A stretch of 13,154 nt of DNA from CAZHOV01 sp964534315 (GTDB lineage: Bacteria > Bacteroidota > Bacteroidia > Chitinophagales > Saprospiraceae), in NCBI GenBank assembly GCA_964534315.1, contig CAZHOV010000158.1, forward strand, positions 1 through 13,154. The letters run 5' to 3'. A program made the position numbers and the translations under genes. The notes beneath the pieces were generated by a model. That model was not told where the DNA came from, made no database searches, and worked only from the letters and a program-made list of their open reading frames with translations. Positions 6,898 through 13,154 of the stretch are shown here, piece after piece. How positions within the stretch are numbered: position 1 is the first letter of the stretch; every line of letters begins with the position of its first letter.

Positions 6898-8103
6898 ATG
6901 GGGCAGGTCATTTTTATTTTCTTGGCAATATTGATCTCTTTTTTCCTGACATTCCCGTTTTTTTCTGTCCTTTTCTCCCGGTTCCGAAAAGCGCCTTCTG
7001 CTGATCCAGAGGTTCCTTCTATTGATTTTGCCTGTATTATCACCGCCTATAAAAATGTGGAGATCACTATTCCGGGCGTGAAAGCAATGCTGGAGCAACC
7101 CTATGCTTCTATCCGTGTCTATTTGGTCGCTGATGCTTGCGAACCAATGGCTTATCCTGTCGAAGATGCGCGATTGACCATCTTATGGCCGGATCCGCCG
7201 CTAAATTTGAAGGCTAAGTCTATCATCTACGCCATGGATCATTATGTACGGCCGCATAAATATACCGTAGTTTTCGATGCCGATAATCTGGTGCATCCCG
7301 ATTTTTTCTTTAAAATGGCAGCGGCAATCCATCCGGATAGGGTAGCGGTGCAAGGTCAACGGACAGCTAAAAACTTAGATACCTATTATGCTTGTGCCGA
7401 TGCTACCGGAGAGTTTTATAAAAACTATATCGAACGCTACATTCCACCTTTGTTGGGGTCTTCTGCTGTTATTTCCGGTTCGGGGATGGCGGTAGAGAGC
7501 ACCGTCTATCGCGATTATCTGAATAGCCCCGAAATTCAGGAAGGAAAAGAGAAGTGGAAAAAAATGTTGCAAGAAGACAAGATCCTGCAAAACTTCCTGG
7601 TAGGTAAGAATAACCGTATCTTCTTTGCCCGGGATGCTATAGTTTATGATGAAAAAGTGGCAACGGGAAAGCAGGTGGAAACGCAGCGCAGCAGGTGGCT
7701 GTATTCCTACTTCCAAAACATACCGAATGTGCTACGGCTATTGGGAAAAGGACTATTAAGGGGGAGTGTTAATCAATTGTACTTTGGATTGATCACGATA
7801 AGTCCGCCCTTATTTATTTTACTCTTTAGCGCATTAGCGTTAAGTCTTTTAGGACTTTGGATTAACCCCGTTTTTAGTGTAGTTCTATTCGCAAGTATTT
7901 TTATTTTTATCTGCAATATTTTTTTGACGCTCTACCTTTCCAGGGTGCCTAAAGCGATATGGCGCTCTATCTGGGGTATTCCGCTTTTTGTCTGGAAGCA
8001 ATTTAGAGCCTTATTCAAAATGAGCAATCCCAATAAAAACTTCCAACATACCGAGCATTCTAAAAAGTATTCGTTGGATGATGTATTAAAAAAAGAAGAA
8101 TGA
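6898..8103 (+). CDS. Membrane glycosyltransferase family 2 with QxxRW-type motif
   Basis: ATG at 6898 is chosen over an in-frame TTG at 6889, giving 401 residues and a 10-bp gap to the preceding gene. Residues 3-27 are a membrane anchor. The core has FACIITAYKN (44-53), the metal-binding DAD in VVFDADN (124-130), an SGSGMAV segment (193-199), the acidic EDK (226-228) and QRSRW (263-267), the signature of processive or membrane-embedded GT2 enzymes such as cellulose and hyaluronan synthases. Two further membrane segments follow (about 303-346). The asymmetrical loop before DAD (WPDPPLNLKAKSI) fits the K-S donor-binding step. It could extend or polymerise the glycan. Its stop codon overlaps the start of the next gene by ATGA, indicating translational coupling. 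Confidence 0.88.
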   Translation: MGQVIFIFLAILISFFLTFPFFSVLFSRFRKAPSADPEVPSIDFACIITAYKNVEITIPGVKAMLEQPYASIRVYLVADACEPMAYPVEDARLTILWPDPPLNLKAKSIIYAMDHYVRPHKYTVVFDADNLVHPDFFFKMAAAIHPDRVAVQGQRTAKNLDTYYACADATGEFYKNYIERYIPPLLGSSAVISGSGMAVESTVYRDYLNSPEIQEGKEKWKKMLQEDKILQNFLVGKNNRIFFARDAIVYDEKVATGKQVETQRSRWLYSYFQNIPNVLRLLGKGLLRGSVNQLYFGLITISPPLFILLFSALALSLLGLWINPVFSVVLFASIFIFICNIFLTLYLSRVPKAIWRSIWGIPLFVWKQFRALFKMSNPNKNFQHTEHSKKYSLDDVLKKEE

Positions 8104-8861
8104 TGGTAAAAGCATTAGTCCGTCCGTTCGTTGACAAGCGATCCAAGTTCTATCAGTACATGATGCATTTCATTTTTAAGAAGGCCAAATATCCTTCCGT
8201 AGGGCACCTGATCAACTACTATGCCAGTCACGCCAAAACGGTGACCTTTATGCAGATCGGTGCAAATGAAGGTTTGGTAAACGACCCGCTTTACCACAAT
8301 ATTCGCCTACATCAATGGAGCGGAGTTTTGGTTGAACCCTTTGAGGAAGCTTTTCAAAAGCTCAAATACAATCATTTCAACAACCCCAGGCTAATCTTTG
8401 AAAAGGTGGCTATTTCAGATGAGTCCAAAGATATGCCCTTCTATTATGTCGAGAAAAAATCGCCCGATGTACCCGATTGGGTTAGCCAGTTGAATAGCTT
8501 CGACAAAAGCATTACGACCGAAGTACAAGAAAAATTCGGAACTCTGGTGGAAATAAAAGAAATGCAAATACCATGTACGACAGTAGAGGAAATTCTTACC
8601 CGGAATAACATCCCTTCGCTCGACCTTCTGCTCATTGATACCGAGGGGCACGATTATGAGATTTTAAAAACGATTGAGCTTAAGCGATGGAACCCCGAAA
8701 TCGTTATCTTTGAACATCGCCATCTTGAAGACGCTGATTTCAAGAAAGCCCTTGATTTGTTAAAAAGAGATGGTTACCAAATCTATAAAGATGATTACGA
8801 CACAATAGGTCTTAAAAATAAGGCCGTTATCGAGAAATACCGGAGTGAATTAGTGGATTAA
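8100..8861 (+). CDS. FkbM-family methyltransferase
   Basis: The 253-residue product carries the FkbM-type Rossmann methyltransferase signature: SAM-binding MQIGANEG (51-58), the acidic end of strand two VLVEP (76-80), VAISDESKDMPFYYV (103-117), and LLLIDTEGHDYEILK (176-190), the family's characteristic IDxEGxExxVL-like segment. Members typically O-methylate sugars or secondary metabolites, and in this setting methylation of a glycan residue is inferred. The start overlaps the preceding stop (ATGA), and an alternative ATG follows immediately at 8103. No membrane segment is present, so it should act in the cytoplasm before export. Confidence 0.9.
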   Translation: MMVKALVRPFVDKRSKFYQYMMHFIFKKAKYPSVGHLINYYASHAKTVTFMQIGANEGLVNDPLYHNIRLHQWSGVLVEPFEEAFQKLKYNHFNNPRLIFEKVAISDESKDMPFYYVEKKSPDVPDWVSQLNSFDKSITTEVQEKFGTLVEIKEMQIPCTTVEEILTRNNIPSLDLLLIDTEGHDYEILKTIELKRWNPEIVIFEHRHLEDADFKKALDLLKRDGYQIYKDDYDTIGLKNKAVIEKYRSELVD

Positions 8862-8884
8862 GTTGTTTGTACAAATATCTTGGT

Positions 8885-9601
8885 ATGCGGAAGAGCGTGT
8901 TAATAGGGTCGTTAATCTTAAATTTACTGTTTTTAGCAGGTATTGTCTACGCAGTACAATCGTTAGGTGGCTGGCGTTATGTTTGGTTTAAGATACAAAA
9001 TAGGGGAGTGGCCGGCACTTATATTCACCGCACGAACCTGTTAAATCAATTTAATAATATGAATGGAAAAATTGTCTTCCTGGGCGACAGCCTTACTGAA
9101 CTTTGCGAGTGGAATGAGTTGATGGAAAGAACCGATATTTTAAACCGTGGAATATCCGGCGATTTTACGAGCGGCGTCCTCCAGCGGTTACCCCGGATAC
9201 TAACCAACGCTCCCCGGCAGCTGTTCTTAATGATCGGTATTAATGATTTAGCATTTACAGGACCTGATGTGGTTATTGCAAATTATCAGAAAATCGTCGA
9301 TCGGATAACACAAAAAGCGCCCTCCACCAAGCTTTATATTCAAAGTATTCTGCCGGTCAATAATCAGGTGCGTAATACGGGGATTGCAAACAAAGATATC
9401 CAGTATATCAATCGGGAGATCAGCAAGATGGCAGCACGAGCCGGAGCGACCTTCATTAATTTGTATCCTTTTTTCACAAATGAAGCGGGAAGACTCAAAG
9501 AGGGGTTCACCGAGGACGGTATTCACCTTGACGCTCCCGGCTACCTTCAATGGAAGGAGGTCTTAAAAGATTACTTAGCCACTCCTGTTTCAGAAGAATA
9601 A
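8885..9601 (+). CDS. Membrane-anchored SGNH/GDSL hydrolase
   Basis: The frame opens at an in-frame TTG (8867), but ATG at 8885 is preferred because a typical basic start and membrane anchor (about 4-26) follow directly; the product is 238 residues. All four SGNH blocks are visible: GDSLTE with nucleophile Ser69, the oxyanion Gly in NRGISGD (87-93), GIND (118-121), and the Asp-His pair in EDGIHLD (Asp211, His214). The anchor should place the enzyme on the periplasmic side. The gene lies 11 bp upstream of an MBOAT acyltransferase, the same pairing as AlgJ/AlgX with AlgI or PatB with PatA. It could therefore transfer or remove acyl groups on the exported glycan; which of the two cannot be decided here. 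Confidence 0.9.
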   Translation: MRKSVLIGSLILNLLFLAGIVYAVQSLGGWRYVWFKIQNRGVAGTYIHRTNLLNQFNNMNGKIVFLGDSLTELCEWNELMERTDILNRGISGDFTSGVLQRLPRILTNAPRQLFLMIGINDLAFTGPDVVIANYQKIVDRITQKAPSTKLYIQSILPVNNQVRNTGIANKDIQYINREISKMAARAGATFINLYPFFTNEAGRLKEGFTEDGIHLDAPGYLQWKEVLKDYLATPVSEE

Positions 9602-9612
9602 GATTCGGGTAA

Positions 9613-11040
9613 ATGATTTTTAACAGCCTTCCATTCATTTGCTTTATCCTGGTTTTCCTTCCCATTTACTTTAACCTAAAAGGGAAGGCGCAGTTGTTTT
9701 GGTGTCTGGCAGGCAGTTATTTTTTCTACGGATGGTGGGACTGGCGGTTTTTAAGCTTGATCGCATTTTCTACGTTGGTTGATTATTGGGTGGGTTCTCA
9801 GCTTGGAAAAACAAAAAACCAATCGATCCGAAAGAGGCTATTATGGTTAAGTGTTATTGTGAATCTTGGCTTTTTGGGATTCTTCAAGTATTTCAACTTT
9901 TTTATAGACTCCTTCGGAATGTTGCTACAGTCCTTGGGGCTCCAACCTTCCATACATACCCTTAGTATTATTCTTCCGGTAGGTATCTCTTTTTACACTT
10001 TTCAGTCTATGAGTTACACTATAGATGTATACCGGGAAAAGATACCTGTAGAACGCGACCTGTTAAAATTTGCCACGTATATTTCCTTTTTCCCCCAGTT
10101 GGTGGCCGGCCCCATTGTACGTGCCAGCGATTTTCTCCCGCAGTTTGATAGGGTAAAAAAACTGCAATGGGAGCGGTTTACCCTGGGATTTAGCCAGATG
10201 CTTTGGGGTTTTTTCAAAAAAGTGGTGGTCGCCGATTCCCTGGCTCCGTTTGTGGATCAGTGTTTTGCCACTCCGGGGGGCTATTCCTCAATGCATTTAA
10301 TGGTAGGCGTGGTGTTTTACTCCTTTCAGATCTATTGTGATTTTTCGGGGTACTCCGACATTGCTATTGGGCTGGCCCGCATGATGGGTTTTGATTTTCC
10401 GGAGAATTTCCGGACGCCCTATTTTTCCAGAAGCTTCAGCGAGTTTTGGAGTCGGTGGCATATTTCGCTGTCGAGTTGGTTGAGAGACTATTTATATATA
10501 CCATTGGGTGGTAACCGACACGGCACTTTTAACACATACCGGAATTTGATGCTGACCATGCTGCTGGGGGGCTTATGGCACGGCGCCAGCTGGACTTTCG
10601 TCTTCTGGGGGTTTCTCCACGGGATGTATCTGGTCGTTCAGCGGTTGGGGCTAAATTCCTGGAACCGATTCACGCATGTAACGAATATCCCGTCAGTTTT
10701 TAAATTCGGTATGGAGATTACGATGGTTTATCTGTTAACCTGTCTGGCCTGGATATTTTTCCGGTCTGCCGATTTTTCTATTGCTGTAGAGCTGATCAAC
10801 CAGATCATTTCTTTTGAGCGTTTTAGCCCCGGTAGTATTGTCAATAAATTGATCGCCCTTAAAGGAGTAATGCTGATCGGATTATTATTGATCGTAGAGT
10901 TATCCGACTTGAAGTTAGAGTATCGGGATTTATTGATGAGAAGTCCGGTGTTCAGGGTAGTTTCATTTGCGATACTTTTGTGCCTCATCGCCTTTTTAGG
11001 CACCTTTGGTTCCAATGCTTTTATTTATTTTCAGTTTTAA
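9613..11040 (+). CDS. MBOAT O-acyltransferase, AlgI/PatA type
   Basis: This 475-residue, highly hydrophobic protein has about ten membrane segments and the complete AlgI-type core: LPVGISFYTFQSMSYTIDVY (121-140), SFFPQLVAGPIVR (158-170), YCDFSGYSDIAIG (241-253), FWSRWHISLSSWLRDY (278-293) with the conserved His283, IPLGGNR, and GGLWHGASW (319-327) with the presumed catalytic His323. The family moves an acyl group from a cytoplasmic donor across the inner membrane to a periplasmic partner, which then modifies a polysaccharide. The upstream SGNH protein is the obvious partner. The gene ends the operon. A hairpin with moderate terminator character follows it at 11073-11091. Confidence 0.95.
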   Translation: MIFNSLPFICFILVFLPIYFNLKGKAQLFWCLAGSYFFYGWWDWRFLSLIAFSTLVDYWVGSQLGKTKNQSIRKRLLWLSVIVNLGFLGFFKYFNFFIDSFGMLLQSLGLQPSIHTLSIILPVGISFYTFQSMSYTIDVYREKIPVERDLLKFATYISFFPQLVAGPIVRASDFLPQFDRVKKLQWERFTLGFSQMLWGFFKKVVVADSLAPFVDQCFATPGGYSSMHLMVGVVFYSFQIYCDFSGYSDIAIGLARMMGFDFPENFRTPYFSRSFSEFWSRWHISLSSWLRDYLYIPLGGNRHGTFNTYRNLMLTMLLGGLWHGASWTFVFWGFLHGMYLVVQRLGLNSWNRFTHVTNIPSVFKFGMEITMVYLLTCLAWIFFRSADFSIAVELINQIISFERFSPGSIVNKLIALKGVMLIGLLLIVELSDLKLEYRDLLMRSPVFRVVSFAILLCLIAFLGTFGSNAFIYFQF

Positions 11041-11047
11041 ATCAATC

Positions 11048-11092
11048 ATAAGTATTTGATTTTTATACACTTATGCCAAAATTAGGCATTTT
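11048..11092 (+). terminator. Weak terminator candidate after the MBOAT gene
   Basis: ATGCC (11073-11077) and GGCAT (11085-11089) form a 5-bp stem with loop AAAATTA followed by TTTT. A competing stem, ATAAGT/ACTTAT (11048-11053 and 11069-11074), overlaps its left arm. The stems are short and AT-rich, so termination is only plausible. The remainder of the 121-bp gap to the next gene shows no clear promoter match. Confidence 0.3.
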
Positions 11093-11161
11093 AAACATTC
11101 TGAAATAATAATCGTTTAAAAAGGTGTTATTTCACAATAAATCAAAAAAACAATAAAAATT

Positions 11162-11551
11162 ATGTTTAATAAATTTTTCGGGTCAAATAAGACCGATTTG
11201 CACGAAAATTGGAAGATTTTGGATAGGGTAGAGCAGTGGGAACAGATACTGGAAGCCTCTAAAGACAAGCCAGCGGCTATTTTTAAGCACAGTACCCGGT
11301 GTGGAGTAAGTTCGATGATCAAATATCAGTTAGAATCCAATTGGAATATTGATCCGCAGGCGTTAGATTTTTACTATTTGGATTTAATTGCCAACCGTGC
11401 CATTTCGAACCAGATTGCTGAAGAATTGGATGTAGTGCATGAATCTCCCCAGGTTATTTTGATTCAGGATCGTCAGGTGATGTATCATGATTCACACAAT
11501 TTTATCAGTGTTGAAGCTTTGAATAATGCCTTAAAAACAGCAAAAGTATAG
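11162..11551 (+). CDS. ytxJ: YtxJ family, bacillithiol-system redox protein
   Basis: This 129-residue thioredoxin-fold protein carries the family motif FKHSTRCGVSS (41-51), with one active-site Cys (Cys47) in a monothiol TRC arrangement, followed by a cis-Pro-like ESPQVILI (94-101). Members are linked to the bacillithiol system of Firmicutes and Bacteroidota, as monothiol bacilliredoxin-like proteins; the exact reaction is not settled. No membrane segment or signal peptide is seen, so it should be cytoplasmic. It is separated from the polysaccharide operon by 121 bp and lies 4 bp upstream of a DUF427 gene, so the two are probably co-transcribed. Confidence 0.9.
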   Translation: MFNKFFGSNKTDLHENWKILDRVEQWEQILEASKDKPAAIFKHSTRCGVSSMIKYQLESNWNIDPQALDFYYLDLIANRAISNQIAEELDVVHESPQVILIQDRQVMYHDSHNFISVEALNNALKTAKV

Positions 11552-11555
11552 AAAA

Positions 11556-11837
11556 ATGAAAGCAATTTGGAATGGAAAGATCATAGCAGAAAGTGAGGAG
11601 ACAGTGGTAGTTGAAGGAAATCATTATTTTCCTTCGCAGGCCATTAAGGAAGAATTTTTTTCTAAGAGTAGCAGTCAAACGACTTGTCCGTGGAAAGGAC
11701 AAGCATCCTATTACAATATAAATGTAGAGGGGGAAGAAAATAAAGATGCGGCCTGGTATTATCGGGACCCAAAAGAACGGGCAGAATCCATCAAGGGCTA
11801 CGTAGCTTTTTGGCGCGGAGTTGAGGTAGTTGAATGA
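11556..11837 (+). CDS. DUF427 family protein
   Basis: This 93-residue, complete small protein matches DUF427 by its conserved core TCPWKGQASYY (43-53) and AAWYYRDPKERAESIKGYVA (65-84). The family is widespread and of unknown biochemical function. It sits 4 bp after ytxJ, suggesting shared transcription and perhaps a redox or stress link, which is inferred from position only. Its TGA stop overlaps an ATG (ATGA at 11834-11837) that opens the following broken gene. Confidence 0.9.
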   Translation: MKAIWNGKIIAESEETVVVEGNHYFPSQAIKEEFFSKSSSQTTCPWKGQASYYNINVEGEENKDAAWYYRDPKERAESIKGYVAFWRGVEVVE

Positions 11838-12249
11838 AAAAATCCGCTATGAGCGAAATAGGCAAATTAATTATGGGGATCTATGACCTATTGCTGAACA
11901 TGAAAGTGTTACTGAAGTTTCAGTTTCTGAAGGGTTCTCAGTCATCAATCATAGTGGAGAGGAACAGTATGTTGAAATGAACGGATATTCTACTGAAGTT
12001 GAAGAGACTGGATTTTTTGGGGTAACTTTATATGGAACACTTCCAGAAGGCGGCGGCGGTTATGGTAAATCTATAAATGGGAACACCCAAGTTATTTTAA
12101 ATAGCAGGGCTCCCGCAAAAACAGGTACTGTATATCAGGCCCACGAAAATTATGGACACAAATGGGAACCATCAACCTGTAAAGGTAAACCTGTCTTTTC
12201 ATCGCTTAGGTTGAAAGTACCTTTTAGGCCTTATCCAACACAAAATTGA
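11834..12249 (+). pseudogene. Frameshifted gene with a C-terminal HENYGH motif
   Basis: Translation from ATG 11834 reads MKKSAMSEIGKLIMGIYD, then an apparent -1 shift near GACCT (11885-11889) leads into an open frame (PIAEHESVTEVSVSEGF) that continues to a stop at 12249. A single missing C (GACCCT in the ancestor) would rejoin the two parts into a protein of about 138 residues. The C-terminal half contains NTQVILNSRAP, AHENYGHKWE and a Cys nearby. The HExxGH-like block recalls C-terminal domains of some RHS-associated proteins, but I do not recognise the family with confidence. The start overlaps the DUF427 stop. It could be a decaying gene, a sequencing error, or a shorter intact gene starting at ATG 11977 (90 residues). 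Confidence 0.55.
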
Positions 12250-12253
12250 AATC

Positions 12254-12289
12254 AAAGGTCTCGTCTTCTTCGGACGGGACCTTTTTATT
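12254..12289. terminator. Bidirectional rho-independent terminator
   Basis: A 12-bp stem AAAGGTCTCGTC / GACGGGACCTTT (12254-12265 and 12273-12284, one G-T wobble) encloses the loop TTCTTCG and is followed by TTTTTATT on the plus strand. On the minus strand the stem ends in a shorter T-run. It lies between the converging frameshifted gene and XRE remnant and overlaps the XRE stop codon. Confidence 0.85.
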
Positions 12290-12518
12290 GATAAGCCATT
12301 CTGGCTTTAGCATCTCTCAAAAAGGCATCGAGGTTGCGAAGCAGTGCGGTGCGATCTTCATCAGGTAGTTCGAGAATATCCCTGAACCGCTGCAGCATGA
12401 AACGATCTTTGAATAATGCGGCATGACTCTCTTCTCCAACTAAATAACCTACCGTTGTATTCAACGCTTTAGCTAGGCGAACCAACACATCACTAGTTGG
12501 CTTGGCTTCATCCTGTTG
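12285..12518 (-). pseudogene. 3' remnant of an XRE-family regulator
   Basis: The remnant reads QQDEAKPTSDVLVRLAKAL, then NTTVGYLVGEE, the second half of a Cro/C1-type helix-turn-helix and its usual tail, followed by a C-terminal acidic and basic region ending DAKARMAYQ. The first half of the helix-turn-helix is missing: the frame runs upstream into unrelated sequence and stops at 12552-12554, and no ATG occurs in it. The left end of the hairpin-rich element lies at this junction, so the gene was presumably truncated by its insertion or by a rearrangement at it. A product started from the GTG at 12488 would lack DNA-binding residues and is unlikely to act as a repressor. Confidence 0.75.
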
Positions 12519-12999
12519 GATAATAAGGAAGAGAGGAGAAAGCTTTCCCTTTCAACTGAATCTTTTTGCCAAAGGCAAACAGGTTCAACTGAAAGAAAAT
12601 GGGTATATTACAAGGGTCGTTCTTTGAGTGAAAAGGGTGCAGGGGTTTTCCTCGGTAGATCCATTTGTAAGCTTCCCCGTAAACTGGACAGTTTACGGGG
12701 AAGCTTACAGCCAGACCTCTAATGGGAACCTGCTTGTTTGCCCTTTCACGAATCTCTTTGGAAGGGAAAATAACCCATCCAAAAATAATTACTTCATCTT
12801 CTTTCAAATCCACCAATTCAACGAACGATCGCGTACCTTCCAATTTTAAATCTTCTCCGACATACTCAAAGTATGCAATTGCACCATACTCTTTCCAAAT
12901 TTCAGCTACCTTTTCAGCCACAATTCTGTATTCACTCAGATGAATTCGTGACACTGGAAAGACAAAGCCATCTATGTAATTTTCCATATTATTATTCAT
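12508..12999 (-). pseudogene. DUF1428 gene truncated by the hairpin-rich element
   Basis: Residues 5-91 (MENYIDGFVFPVSRIHLSEY, IVAEKVAEIWKEYGAIAYFE, LKLEGTRSFVELVDLKEDEV, IIFGWVIFPSKEIRERANKQ) match the N-terminal part of DUF1428 (YbaA-like) proteins, small ferredoxin-fold proteins of unknown function about 117 residues long. From about residue 92, at 12727, the frame enters the element and reads through it to a stop at 12508-12510, so the last 25 or so residues of the family (including the usual MxxGGF-type end) are replaced by about 72 unrelated ones. Start alternatives are ATG 12999 or ATG 12987, the latter being closer to the family start. It may still be expressed as a chimeric protein. 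Confidence 0.75.
12525..12726. mobile_element. Hairpin-rich element between two truncated genes
   Basis: About 200 bp separate the broken ends of the XRE remnant and the DUF1428 gene. The stretch holds a perfect 21-bp inverted repeat (12666-12686 and 12689-12709, loop GA), an imperfect 22-bp inverted repeat (12549-12570 and 12574-12595, loop AAA) with three mismatches and one G-T wobble, a 10-bp palindrome GAAAGCTTTC (12538-12547), and a direct repeat TTCAACTGAA (12551-12560, 12584-12593). No transposase is encoded. The form suggests a small non-autonomous or folded-DNA element, but whether it recurs elsewhere cannot be known from this window. Confidence 0.5.
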
Positions 13000-13067
13000 T
13001 TTATTCAGATCTGTGTTAATTTTTGAGCCATTACAGTAAGCAGTATTTCTTCTTCAGCTATATCAAG

Positions 13068-13154
13068 TTAGTTTGGTAAATTCTTTAAAATATCGTCACC
13101 AGAAGCTCTTTGTTTATAATCGGGATTGAATTGTTTATATACAATTGTTCCATT
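13068..13154 (-). CDS. C-terminus of a probable AhpC/TSA peroxiredoxin-like protein
   Basis: Only the last 28 codons are in the window; they read NGTIVYKQFNPDY followed by KQRASGDDILKNLPN and a TAA stop at 13068-13070. The pattern (a Gly-x-Ile-x-Tyr strand, then NPDYKxRA, then a short terminal helix) is that of AhpC/TSA peroxiredoxin-like C-termini, with no redox Cys in the visible part. The gene is on the same strand as the truncated DUF1428 gene, 68 bp upstream of its ATG at 12999. The family call rests on a short fragment and is moderate only. Confidence 0.5.
   Translation of the reverse strand, partial: NGTIVYKQFNPDYKQRASGDDILKNLPN

Noticed and set aside
12050..12060. GGC triplet run as a microsatellite or phase-variation tract
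   Set aside because: Only three and a half units, encoding a short Gly run; too short to be a convincing slippage tract.
12516..12943. Plus-strand frames over the hairpin element and DUF1428 gene
   Set aside because: They are antisense to the DUF1428 frame or arise from the palindrome, which gives similar peptides on both strands.

Overview
The window looks like a chromosomal segment from a Bacteroidota bacterium, probably of the Cytophagales/Cyclobacteriaceae type; the lineage is inferred. Supporting signs are starts without Shine-Dalgarno sequences, a TTTG-N21-TAnnTTTG promoter, a DUF4836-like lipoprotein, a YtxJ bacillithiol-system protein, and many AT-rich spacers.

Left part (1-3870, all minus strand). 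The window opens inside a tRNA-Gly(GCC) gene. Its 5' end is followed by two perfect 64-bp tandem repeats, each carrying the first 12 bases of the tRNA, and then by a clear Bacteroidota-type promoter. Next come an ABC ATPase with a degenerate P-loop, signature and H-loop, a large DUF4836-like lipoprotein, and a membrane-anchored family 2 glycosyltransferase. A 495-bp divergent regulatory region (3871-4365) separates this block from the next.

Central part (4366-11040, all plus strand). This is a tightly packed surface-polysaccharide operon. It contains a receiver-like protein lacking the phospho-acceptor Asp, a polyprenyl-phosphate sugar-1-phosphate transferase with a second degenerate receiver-like domain at its N-terminus, a rhamnosyltransferase-like GT2, a membrane GT2 with a QxxRW-type motif, an FkbM-type methyltransferase, a membrane-anchored SGNH hydrolase and an AlgI/PatA-type MBOAT O-acyltransferase. 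In order, these would start the glycan on undecaprenyl phosphate, extend it, and methylate and O-acylate it. No flippase, polymerase or Wza/Wzc export gene lies in the window, so the pathway is incomplete here. The two degenerate receiver-like modules at the head of the operon are the most unusual feature of the block.

Right part (11041-13154). Two small intact genes (YtxJ and a DUF427 protein) are followed by a zone of decay: a frameshifted gene whose C-terminus carries an HENYGH motif, a strong bidirectional terminator, the 3' remnant of an XRE-family regulator, a roughly 200-bp hairpin-rich element with a 21-bp perfect stem, and a DUF1428 gene cut off by that element. The window ends in the C-terminus of a probable AhpC/TSA-type peroxiredoxin.
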